Positions 1 to 6,140 of a stretch of DNA of 8,430 bases are shown here, piece after piece. This DNA is from an uncultured Polyangiaceae bacterium (lineage in GTDB: Bacteria > Myxococcota_A > Polyangia > Polyangiales > Houyiibacteriaceae): positions 1-8,430 of the forward strand of contig CAMYMX010000118.1 in assembly GCA_947259605.1 (NCBI GenBank). The letters run 5' to 3'. The notes beneath the pieces are model-generated. The model was given only the letters and a program-made list of their open reading frames with translations. It searched no databases and was not told where the DNA came from. Position 1 is the first letter of the stretch, and every line of letters starts with the position of its first letter. The position numbers were made by a program, and so were the translations under genes.

Positions 1-2
1 CG

Positions 3-119
3 ACGCCGGGCAGATATCCGTCCCCGTTGCAAAGTGTCGTGGTGTACGCAGTTTTCATTCAGACTCGGGCCACAGCGCTTACCAGAGACGGTGTGTCGGC
101 GCGAGTGGTTCTCCATTGA
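3..119 (+). CDS. Possible 3' end of an upstream gene (partial, uncertain)
   Basis: Reading frame 3 is open from the left edge to a TGA at 117-119. It translates to a 38-residue tail containing SVVVYAVFIQTRATAL, which is more protein-like than the Arg/Cys/Ser-rich translations of the other two open frames (frame 1 to 486, frame 2 to about 219). A GC-rich, T7-containing element follows at 138-163, as expected downstream of a gene end. With under 120 bases visible, no family can be named and the stretch may be non-coding. Sequence left of the window would decide. Confidence 0.15.
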   Translation, partial: TPGRYPSPLQSVVVYAVFIQTRATALTRDGVSARVVLH

Positions 120-137
120 CCCTGCGCCCCAAGTCTC

Positions 138-163
138 GGGCCGGCAAGCGCCCTCCTTTTTTT
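138..163 (+). terminator. Weak intrinsic-terminator-like element
   Basis: GGGC (138-141) can pair with GCCC (150-153) across an 8-base loop. After the bases TCC comes a run of seven T (157-163). The T-tract is the longest in this region, but the 4-bp stem is short and the tract is offset by three bases, so this is a weak candidate. It would close transcription of whatever enters from the left edge. Confidence 0.25.
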
Positions 164-224
164 GCGGCAGCTCGACGCAGAATATGCGCCGCGGCGCTCG
201 CTCATCGGGTGGGCCTCTGAGGGG

Positions 225-244
225 TTCTGATCTCAGAATTGACC
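225..244 (+). promoter_or_regulatory. Operator-like dyad abutting a -35-like hexamer
   Basis: TTCTGA (225-230) and TCAGAA (233-238) form a perfect inverted repeat with a 2-base centre. It is followed directly by TTGACC (239-244), a five-of-six match to a sigma-70 -35 box. The downstream -10 region is poor: CAATCT at 263-268, spacer 18. The site is about 115 bases upstream of the methyltransferase-esterase ATG. A promoter or operator for that gene is possible, but the weak -10 keeps this speculative. Confidence 0.22.
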
Positions 245-359
245 TTTTCCGACTGCTTTCCCCAATCTGGTGCTCGCGCAGATCGCCAAGTATCGTTGTG
301 GTCCGGTTGTTGCTTCATTTCTTCTTGCTTCGGGCATCCTGGAGCGCGGCAGGTCACAC

Positions 360-2342
360 ATGGATACAAGTCAACGGCGTCATCGCATGGTGGAACGTTA
401 CGTGGAGGCGCGTGGGGTGCATGACTCGGCCGTGCTCGACGCCATGCGTGCCGTGCCGCGCGAAGCGTTCCTTCCGGAGAACTTAGCGGAGTTCGCCTAC
501 GATGACACGCCCCTGCCGATCGAAGAGGGACAGACGATTTCCCAGCCTTTCATCGTCGCGGCGATGGTCGAGGCATTGAAGCTAGGGCCGCATGACCGGG
601 TCTTGGAGATCGGCACCGGGTCCGGCTATGCGGCCGCGGTGCTCGCTGAAATCGCCCACGAAGTCTATACAATCGAGCGTCACCGGGTGCTTGCTGACCA
701 GGCGGAGCGTCGACTACGGAAGCTCGACTATCGCAACGTTCACGTTCTGTGCGGGGACGGAACACTGGGATGGCCCGAAAATGCGCCGTTCGATGCCATT
801 CTGGTCTCCGCCGGAGGGCCGGAAGTCCCGCGCGTCCTCATCGAGCAGCTCGCCCCCGGTGGCCGAATCGTAATTCCCGTTGGACCCGATCTGCGAGATC
901 AGCGCTTGCTGCGCGTCACCAAGGACAGCAACGGACAAACCGATATCGAAGATCTGGGTGGGGTCCGTTTCGTGCCCCTCATCGGCGCTGGAGGGTTCGG
1001 AGAGGGCGCTGAGGCGCCGCGTCAGAAGCGGGTCCCGCGTCCCGAGCTACCCGTGGCGCATTTGATTCGCGAGGCCTGCCAACCGATGGCCGACATCGGC
1101 GAAGTCCAGCTCGGTCCCTTGCTCGAGCAGATCGGCGATTCACGCGTCGTGCTTCTCGGCGAGGCCACCCATGGCACTTCGGAATTCTATCGAATGAGGA
1201 CTCGCATCACGACAGAGCTTGTCATGCGGCGCGGCTTCAACCTCGTTGGCATTGAAGGAGACTGGCCCGACGCTGCCCGCATAGATCACCATATTCGCGG
1301 GCTGGAGTTCCCCGTTCACGACGATCCACCCTTCACTCGTTTCCCGACTTGGATGTGGCGGAACCGAGAGGTTCTCGAGCTGGTCGCATGGCTGAAGGCA
1401 CACAACGAGTTGATCCAAGACCCCGAGCGACGCGTGGGGTTTCACGGCCTCGATCTCTACAGCTTGTACAAGTCACTCGATGCGGTTCTTCACTACTTGA
1501 ATGATGTCGATCCCAAGGCGGCGAAGATCGCAGGCGAGCGCTACGCGTGCCTGTCTCCCTGGGAGCGTGACCCGGCTCTCTACGGACGCGCAGCGATCAG
1601 CCGAGGATACGCGGAATGCGAACGCCCCGTCGTTGCAGTCCTTCGCGACCTGCTTGGGCGGCGGCTCGACTACGCAAGGGCCGATGGCGATCGGTTCTTC
1701 GACGCGACGTCGAACGCGCACCTGGTGACTGCGGCGGAGGAGTACTACCGTGTCATGTACTACGGGGGACCCGCGTCCTGGAACCTTCGCGACCAGCACA
1801 TGTTCGACACCTTGGAGCGCCTCTTGGAGTTTCGGGGATCGGATGGCAAAGCGGTGGTTTGGGCCCACAATTCGCACGTCGGCGATGCCCGGGCGACCGA
1901 GATGGGGGCCGCCCGAGGCGAGCACAACATCGGGCAGCTCTGCCGGCAGAGATTTGGGGACGCCGTGTTCTCGATCGGCTTTGGAACCCATACGGGCACA
2001 GTCGCGGCCGCGACGGATTGGGACGGCCCGATGGAGATCAAGAAGGTTCGACCCTCGCATCCCAGCAGCTACGAGCGCCTTTGCCACGACAGCGGCGTGC
2101 CCGCGTTCTTGCTCGCGCTACGTTATCCGTCGCGTGACGCGGTTCGCGAGGAGCTGGCGTCGCCGCGCTTGGAGCGGGCCATCGGCGTCATTTATCGACC
2201 GGAGACCGAGCTGCAAAGCCACTACTTCCAAGCCGCGCTGCCCTGGCAGTTCGATGCTTATGTTTGGTTCGATGAAACCCGCGCCGTTGACCCACTCGAC
2301 CCAGAGGCGGCACGCGCTGCGATTCCGCGTGTTTATGGGTGA
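360..2342 (+). CDS. pcm: Protein-L-isoaspartate O-methyltransferase fused to erythromycin-esterase-family domain
   Basis: This 660-residue bifunctional protein has two parts. Residues about 1-215 are a protein-L-isoaspartate O-methyltransferase, which uses SAM to methylate isoaspartyl residues so that damaged proteins can be repaired. Seen here are EGQTISQP (56-63), the SAM-binding VLEIGTGSGYAAAVLA (81-96) and GDGT followed by PFDAILVSAG (132-135, 143-152). Residues about 233-658 match the erythromycin esterase family: VVLLGEATHGTSEF (263-276, with the conserved Glu268/His271 pair), IEGDWPD (298-304) and WAHNSHVGD (501-509). An Arg/Pro-rich linker (about 216-232) joins them. The ATG at 360 is chosen because MDTSQRRHRMVERYVEARG is a normal methyltransferase N-terminus and AGG lies just upstream. 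An in-frame GTG at 270 would add 30 residues with a hydrophobic stretch and is less likely. Members of the second family are often not macrolide esterases, so resistance should not be assumed. The gene converges on the HAD-ATPase gene. Confidence 0.9.
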   Translation: MDTSQRRHRMVERYVEARGVHDSAVLDAMRAVPREAFLPENLAEFAYDDTPLPIEEGQTISQPFIVAAMVEALKLGPHDRVLEIGTGSGYAAAVLAEIAHEVYTIERHRVLADQAERRLRKLDYRNVHVLCGDGTLGWPENAPFDAILVSAGGPEVPRVLIEQLAPGGRIVIPVGPDLRDQRLLRVTKDSNGQTDIEDLGGVRFVPLIGAGGFGEGAEAPRQKRVPRPELPVAHLIREACQPMADIGEVQLGPLLEQIGDSRVVLLGEATHGTSEFYRMRTRITTELVMRRGFNLVGIEGDWPDAARIDHHIRGLEFPVHDDPPFTRFPTWMWRNREVLELVAWLKAHNELIQDPERRVGFHGLDLYSLYKSLDAVLHYLNDVDPKAAKIAGERYACLSPWERDPALYGRAAISRGYAECERPVVAVLRDLLGRRLDYARADGDRFFDATSNAHLVTAAEEYYRVMYYGGPASWNLRDQHMFDTLERLLEFRGSDGKAVVWAHNSHVGDARATEMGAARGEHNIGQLCRQRFGDAVFSIGFGTHTGTVAAATDWDGPMEIKKVRPSHPSSYERLCHDSGVPAFLLALRYPSRDAVREELASPRLERAIGVIYRPETELQSHYFQAALPWQFDAYVWFDETRAVDPLDPEAARAAIPRVYG

Positions 2343-2408
2343 GAGGCTCTACTCACCGAGCTCGAGAAAGAGCTTCGAGAGACCCAAGAGATTGCGTCGT
2401 CCGACTAG
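2343..2408 (+). other. In-frame coding-like extension after the TGA stop
   Basis: Directly after the TGA at 2340-2342, the same frame stays open for 21 codons to a TAG at 2406-2408. It encodes EALLTELEKELRETQEIASS plus a final Asp, an amphipathic-helix-like peptide with protein-like composition. It may be the former C-terminal tail of the methyltransferase-esterase cut off by a nonsense change, a readthrough extension, a sequencing error at the TGA, or chance. Family members usually end near the present stop, which argues that the extension is dispensable. Confidence 0.25.
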
Positions 2409-2414
2409 CGTCGG
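2401..2414. terminator. Small hairpin between convergent genes
   Basis: CCGAC (2401-2405) and GTCGG (2410-2414) form a perfect 5-bp stem with a TAGC loop, in the 95-bp gap between two convergent genes. No T-tract follows on either strand, so it is not a canonical intrinsic terminator. Its position is the only support for a terminating role. Confidence 0.15.
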
Positions 2415-2437
2415 CCCCGGCGCGGCCTCAACACGCA

Positions 2438-4153
2438 TTAGGCTAAGTATCGAATCTCGATGGCTTCCACCAGCGCGTGGCGAAGGCCCTCAAACGCGCC
2501 ATCTGTCTGACTCTGTCCCTCTAAGTCGCGTGCGGTCGACGCCAGCGTCTCATCGTGGATCGCATGCGCCAGCCAATTGGAGAAATCGTTGTGGGCCGCA
2601 TGATGCTCTAGAACTGTGGAGTCGCACAGCAGTAGCTCACGGCGAAACGTTGCGAGGTTGTCGGCGCGAGCGCCGGTTGACCCGAAGTAGTTGCGAAACT
2701 CGAACATGCTGCCCGGCGGCAGGTGCGCGTCGGCGTACTTGTGCCAGTGGCGGACGTGTTGAATGAAGCGCCGACCTAGCTTGAACGACTCGGCTCTTGG
2801 GGAATCACCCAGTCGAACAAGCCACGCCTGCTCCTCTCCTAGTGCCGCCAATCGATCGAGCGGGTCGATGCCCCACTGCTCGCGCATGCCTTCGAGAGCT
2901 GCGGGATGCAGCCCGTTTTCCCCCGGAATGGCGATCAAGAAATCGAAGTCCAATCCCGACGAACGACAGAGTCGGGCGGGATCGTACGTAACGAGGCAAA
3001 GGCCCTTCTGACCTTGAAACATGCGGCAGGCCGCGCCCTCATCGCCAAAAGGCACCTGTGCTTCGTCGACGATAATCCAATGCGGCAAGCCGGTTTGGCT
3101 GCGCCCGTCGTGCAGAGCCTGGAGCAATTCAGCCGCGTACCCGGCTTGCTTTTCTTCGCCGAGTGAGGAGAGATCCACGACCAGGCTTCCGAGCTGCTGT
3201 CTCAGCAAATGGGGCACGCTCCCGACGGGCGGAAGCGGTCCGCTTCCTCCGAGCGCCGAAACCTGATGCAAGTGTCCGAGGGGCGCATGATCCCCCTCTG
3301 GGTCGAGGATGCACACAGCGTAGTCGAGCTCGATCAAGCGCTCCGCGAGAAGGCCCGCGGCATAGGACTTTCCGACACCGCTGCCTCCTGCGAACAAGAC
3401 GTTGACTTGGGACGCCGGCATCCTGACTCGGCTACCACTGTCCGACCGCCCTAGCGTAACCTGCCAGCGACGCGAAACGGGCAATAGCGTACCAGCAAGG
3501 ATCCGATCGCGAAGGAAATCCGCGACGGCCACCCCAGCGTTGGCCGTGAGAACGAAATCGGCTTCTCGCTTTACGGAATCGACAGCATTGCCGACTGCAA
3601 CCGCAAGCTCGCAGTGGCGAAGCAGAGCCAAGTCGTTCTCTGCATCCCCGATTCCGATTGTGCTGTGATACGAAATGCCCAGGCCTTCCAATGCTTCGAG
3701 AAGACCCGTGCCTTTGGAAACCCCAGACGGCAAGACCATCAGGGCCCCTCGGTTGCGTATGAGCTGACAGTCCGCTTCGAGGCGCCGCACCTGCTCTAGA
3801 ACAAGAATCTCATCTTCAATGTTGCAGCTGAGGAGTACCTGGCCCCGTTGGAAATACACACTGCGGTCGACCAACAACGCGTCGAGCTCGAGGGGGACCG
3901 GTGTCGTCAGAGGATGGGATACTCCATCCCTGCGAATGACGGCTCCGTTCTCGGCTACGATTACGTCGAACCAGAGCTCCGCATCGGGAAAGACGTGCAA
4001 CAGGTCTGACACTACTCTGCCGGTTACCAACAGGAGCGCCATCCCAGCATCGCGAGCCTCCGCCAAAGACGCGAGGACGCGTGCCTCTGGACGACCTCCT
4101 TCGGTCAGGGTCCCATCGAAATCAATGGCAATTGCCTTGAAGTATGAGGACAT
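2438..4153 (-). CDS. HAD-superfamily phosphatase fused to HerA/DUF87-like P-loop ATPase
   Basis: This 571-residue protein (from the ATG at 4153) has two clear domains. Residues about 5-215 are a HAD phosphatase of the Cof/sucrose-phosphatase-like (IIB) type: nucleophile motif DFDGTLT (11-17, Asp11/Asp13), LLLVTGR (40-46), SKGTGL (146-151) and GIGDAENDLALL (167-178). Residues about 230-460 are a P-loop NTPase: Walker A GGSGVGKS (256-263), a HerA/DUF87-like CILDPEGDH (281-289) and Walker B WIIVDEAQ (359-366). The C-terminal 90 residues carry MFEFRNYF and a helical segment with HHAAHNDFSNWLAHAI, reminiscent of a DUF5752-type module, though I am unsure of this. All catalytic residues are present in both domains, so the protein looks intact. 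Its substrate and role are unknown. A GTG codon directly precedes the ATG and could be the start (4156). No strong Shine-Dalgarno is visible. It lies downstream of the CDF transporter gene on the same strand and may be co-transcribed with it. Confidence 0.88.
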   Translation of the reverse strand: MSSYFKAIAIDFDGTLTEGGRPEARVLASLAEARDAGMALLLVTGRVVSDLLHVFPDAELWFDVIVAENGAVIRRDGVSHPLTTPVPLELDALLVDRSVYFQRGQVLLSCNIEDEILVLEQVRRLEADCQLIRNRGALMVLPSGVSKGTGLLEALEGLGISYHSTIGIGDAENDLALLRHCELAVAVGNAVDSVKREADFVLTANAGVAVADFLRDRILAGTLLPVSRRWQVTLGRSDSGSRVRMPASQVNVLFAGGSGVGKSYAAGLLAERLIELDYAVCILDPEGDHAPLGHLHQVSALGGSGPLPPVGSVPHLLRQQLGSLVVDLSSLGEEKQAGYAAELLQALHDGRSQTGLPHWIIVDEAQVPFGDEGAACRMFQGQKGLCLVTYDPARLCRSSGLDFDFLIAIPGENGLHPAALEGMREQWGIDPLDRLAALGEEQAWLVRLGDSPRAESFKLGRRFIQHVRHWHKYADAHLPPGSMFEFRNYFGSTGARADNLATFRRELLLCDSTVLEHHAAHNDFSNWLAHAIHDETLASTARDLEGQSQTDGAFEGLRHALVEAIEIRYLA

Positions 4154-4156
4154 CAC

Positions 4157-4357
4157 TCAGTCGGCCTGTTGAATCACCGACTTTAGATGCAACACCCGGG
4201 CCAAATCACGGAGCGGCCGTGAACGCCAACATGCGCCGTTGGAGCACGAGCTGCCATCGCAGATCCTGCGTCTCGGACCCGTTAGCGTGCAACAGTTGCG
4301 CGCTCCGCAGAGGTGATGTCGACACTCATCCTCTTCAATCGGGTTCGAGATCGACAT
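4157..4357 (-). CDS. Possible small cysteine-rich ORF (66 aa, uncertain)
   Basis: This candidate fills the 178-bp gap between the CDF gene and the HAD-ATPase gene. Its ATG at 4357 has GAGG six bases upstream and overlaps the end of the CDF gene by 23 bases. Its TGA directly abuts the GTG/ATG start codons of the HAD-ATPase gene. It encodes seven cysteines in the first two thirds (for example LCGARNCC and CDGSSCSNGAC) and ends in a helix-like RDLARVLHLKSVIQQAD. A competing 39-residue frame begins with GTG at 4325 behind AAGAGG and ends at 4206. At most one is real, and both may be chance. The family is not recognised. Confidence 0.2.
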   Translation of the reverse strand: MSISNPIEEDECRHHLCGARNCCTLTGPRRRICDGSSCSNGACWRSRPLRDLARVLHLKSVIQQAD

Positions 4358-5336
4358 GCCTAGCCTCTGGGGCGACCTCAGCGAGCTCCGCTTCGAGCCG
4401 GTCGATCTCATCGCCCATCGCGTCCGTGACCTGGCCGCCAAACTCGACCAATAGGCGCTCGAGTGCCCGAGGTCCATTCAGCGTAGCCCAGGTCGCGTCA
4501 AGATCCCGTCCGGCCAAAAGACGCCGAGCGAGCTCACGACCATCGAAGGTGACTTCTGCTTTGAATCGAACAGCGTCGGCGTCGAGTTGCGAAACTTTCA
4601 CGTCGTGGATTCGGGCGACCAACGGGCTCTCTTCGAATACCGCCATCATTCGGGCGACCGATTTGGAGGGGGGGGCGGCCCCGAGCAGATGGCGGCGGTT
4701 TCGATTGATGAGAAAGATCGCAGACGCGCCGAGCAGCAGACCGATGGCGACCGACGCAGCTCCGTCCCAGGCCGGGTTTCCGCTGAGCTCGGCCAAGCCG
4801 AGCCCCGTCATTGCGATCAGCACGCCGAGCACGGCCGACGCATCTTCGAGCACCACCGCCACGCCCATCGGATCGGGACCCGTTGGTAGATACTGCCAAA
4901 CGGATTGGCCCGCCTCTCGGGCTGATCGTCGAACGGCCGACAAGCCAACCGCGAGCGAAATGCTCTCCGCCGCGAGCGCCACCAGCAAGATGACGAAGCC
5001 CAGGCCCAGGTGCTCGAGCGGCTCCGGCGCCCAGACTTGCTGCGCCCCGCGCACGACCGACACCCCGCCTCCGACAAACAGCACCCCGGCGGCGGACAGC
5101 AGTGCCCAGATGTAGCGAGATCGGCCGAAGCCGTACGGGTAGTCGCTATCCGGCTGGCGTCGCGACCGAACGATGCCGACGACCAAGAGGCTTTGATTCG
5201 TGAAGTCCGCGGCGGAGTGGATCATTTCCGCCATGATCGCGGTCGAGCCCGTGAGCAGGAAGGCGATTACCTTGGCCGCTCCGATCACCAAGTCAACGAA
5301 TAGCGCGACGGCTACAGCGCGTGTGCTCGTCGTCAT
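4335..5336 (-). CDS. Cation diffusion facilitator transporter, SLC30A9/ZnT9-like
   Basis: This 333-residue inner-membrane protein of the CDF family exchanges divalent metal (typically Zn2+) for protons. Hydrophobic segments lie at about 8-28, 32-56, 76-95, 111-135, 158-182 and 190-211, giving the usual six membrane spans. The metal site in helix 2 reads HSAAD (40-44). The helix 5 region reads VVLEDASAVLGV (161-172), the E-D form seen in the ZnT9 subgroup rather than the HxxxD of classical bacterial exporters. GNPAWDGAASVAIGLLLG (187-204) and the cytosolic RIHDVKVSQ, RFKAEVTFDGR (242-267) also match that subgroup. A long frame extends upstream through the neighbouring gene, but MTTSTRAVAVALFVDL is the natural N-terminus and sits directly behind an extended -10 box. 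It is transcribed divergently from the RCK gene. The metal carried cannot be read from the sequence. Confidence 0.88.
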   Translation of the reverse strand: MTTSTRAVAVALFVDLVIGAAKVIAFLLTGSTAIMAEMIHSAADFTNQSLLVVGIVRSRRQPDSDYPYGFGRSRYIWALLSAAGVLFVGGGVSVVRGAQQVWAPEPLEHLGLGFVILLVALAAESISLAVGLSAVRRSAREAGQSVWQYLPTGPDPMGVAVVLEDASAVLGVLIAMTGLGLAELSGNPAWDGAASVAIGLLLGASAIFLINRNRRHLLGAAPPSKSVARMMAVFEESPLVARIHDVKVSQLDADAVRFKAEVTFDGRELARRLLAGRDLDATWATLNGPRALERLLVEFGGQVTDAMGDEIDRLEAELAEVAPEARHVDLEPD

Positions 5337-5342
5337 GGGCGC

Positions 5343-5351
5343 ACTATAGCA
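5343..5351 (-). promoter_or_regulatory. Extended -10 promoter for the CDF gene, implying a leaderless mRNA
   Basis: On the minus strand the bases read TGCTATAGT: a TG extension followed by TATAGT, five of six matches to TATAAT. Only six bases separate it from the CDF ATG (5336), so transcription would begin at or next to the start codon. The absence of a Shine-Dalgarno before this ATG fits a leaderless transcript. The -35 region is poor, as is common for extended -10 promoters. Confidence 0.4.
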
Positions 5352-5373
5352 CCTAGGCCTCGAGATGTTTGCC

Positions 5374-5389
5374 GGACGCCTCAGCGTCC
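5374..5389. promoter_or_regulatory. Perfect dyad in the divergent promoter region
   Basis: GGACGC (5374-5379) and GCGTCC (5384-5389) are perfect inverted repeats around CTCA. The dyad lies about 25 bases upstream of the CDF -10 box and about 55 bases before the RCK gene start. It could be an operator serving both divergent genes, or a small hairpin in a leader RNA. No bound regulator can be named. Confidence 0.3.
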
Positions 5390-5433
5390 TGACCGTGCTA
5401 GTGATGCCGTATCCAGGCAGTTGGAAAACACGC

Positions 5434-5439
5434 AGGAGG
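5434..5439 (+). promoter_or_regulatory. Strong Shine-Dalgarno AGGAGG deciding the RCK gene start
   Basis: AGGAGG sits five bases before the ATG at 5445. It places the start there rather than at the TTG 24 bases upstream (5421), which would add eight residues before the canonical MRVIIVG N-terminus of the Rossmann fold. Confidence 0.8.
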
Positions 5440-5444
5440 TCGCG

Positions 5445-6098
5445 ATGAGAGTCATCATTGTCGGTATCGGGGACATCGGCTACGAGCTCACCAGGGATCT
5501 CACCCGCGGTGGGTCGCACGAAGTCGTGCTCATCGACAACGACGAGGCACGCTGCAAGGACCTCAGCGAGCAGTTCGACGCATTCGTCCTGGAGGGCGAC
5601 GGGACCCATCCCGAGCTCTTGCAGAAGGCCTTGGTCGAGGAGAGCGACGCGCTGGTCGCAAGCACGAACTCGGACGCCCTCAATACGGTGATCGCAATGT
5701 TGGCCAAACGCTTCGGTGTCCCGACCGTGATCGTGAAGCTCAAAGACCTCGGCCTGCGAGCTGCCTGTCAGGAGATGGGCGTAGCCCAAATCATCGCGCC
5801 CAGCATCTCCGCCGCCGCGGAGATCTCGGCAGCCCTCCATGGATTTGGCAGGCCCGACTTGTCCCTGGTCACGCGAGGAGGCCTTCGTTTCGTAGAGCTC
5901 GAAGTGCAGGGCCTCGACGCCATATCCTTGGCTGAGCTCGACGTGCCGGACGGCGTGCTGGTCCTTACCATCGTCCGAGGCGAGGAGGTTCTCCTCGTGC
6001 GGGGCAAGACGCGGGTCCAGTCGGGCGACTTGCTGCTGCTGCTCGTCGAAAACGAGCACGCCTTCGGGAGGATGAAGGAGTTGGTGAACCGAGCTTGA
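5445..6098 (+). CDS. trkA: TrkA/KtrA-type potassium uptake regulator (RCK_N + RCK_C)
   Basis: This 217-residue cytosolic protein gates a membrane K+ transporter (TrkH/KtrB type) in response to bound nucleotide. Residues 1-125 form a Rossmann RCK_N domain: MRVIIVGIGDIG with GxGxxG at 7-12, the ribose-binding acid at the end of strand 2 (LIDND, Asp31), EGDGTHPELL (50-59) and VASTNSDALN (71-80). Residues about 138-215 form an RCK_C (TrkA_C) domain ending VQSGDLLLLLVENEHA. The length matches single-unit KtrA-like proteins, about half of the duplicated TrkA of E. coli. The start is fixed by AGGAGG five bases upstream. No channel subunit gene lies in the window, so its membrane partner must be encoded elsewhere. 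It diverges from the CDF gene and converges on ilvA. Confidence 0.9.
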   Translation: MRVIIVGIGDIGYELTRDLTRGGSHEVVLIDNDEARCKDLSEQFDAFVLEGDGTHPELLQKALVEESDALVASTNSDALNTVIAMLAKRFGVPTVIVKLKDLGLRAACQEMGVAQIIAPSISAAAEISAALHGFGRPDLSLVTRGGLRFVELEVQGLDAISLAELDVPDGVLVLTIVRGEEVLLVRGKTRVQSGDLLLLLVENEHAFGRMKELVNRA

Positions 6099-6117
6099 AT
6101 CCGGGCAGGGGGCCGCC

Positions 6118-6140
6118 GCTCGACGAACGCTCAGTCGAGC
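6118..6140. terminator. Inverted repeat across the convergent RCK/ilvA gene ends
   Basis: GCTCGAC (6118-6124) and GTCGAGC (6134-6140) are perfect 7-base inverted repeats with a 9-base loop that contains the ilvA stop codon (6131-6133). It lies 20 bases after the RCK stop. A bidirectional termination or 3'-end-protecting hairpin is plausible, but no T-tract follows on either strand. Confidence 0.3.

Noticed and set aside
270..359. GTG start adding 30 residues, resembling a signal peptide, to the methyltransferase-esterase
   Set aside because: The ATG at 360 gives the canonical methyltransferase N-terminus. The added segment matches nothing in the family and the enzyme is normally cytosolic.
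34..486. 150-residue plus-strand frame at the left edge
   Set aside because: Rich in Arg, Ser, Cys and Trp, not protein-like, and its last 127 bases overlap the clearly real methyltransferase gene in another frame.
1473..2087. 204-residue minus-strand frame
   Set aside because: It lies entirely antisense to the esterase domain, whose motifs are intact. Such frames are common in GC-rich DNA.
360..2342. Calling the gene a macrolide-resistance determinant
   Set aside because: The erythromycin-esterase family is broad and many members have no such activity. The fusion and context do not indicate an acquired resistance gene.
1750..2766. 338-residue plus-strand frame bridging two convergent genes
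   Set aside because: Arg/Ser/Pro-rich shadow of the esterase domain, continuing antisense into the HAD-ATPase gene. It has no domain features.
4144..5115. 323-residue plus-strand frame
   Set aside because: Ser/Ala/Arg/Thr-rich low-complexity translation antisense to the CDF gene, with no recognisable domain.
5389..5415. Possible RCK gene promoter CTGACC with TATCCA
   Set aside because: The spacer is only 15 bases and both hexamers are weak. Not supportable as a promoter call.
5337..6059. Long N-terminal extension of the CDF frame running antisense through the RCK gene
   Set aside because: It is the complementary shadow of the real RCK gene, and the CDF family begins at the ATG at 5336.
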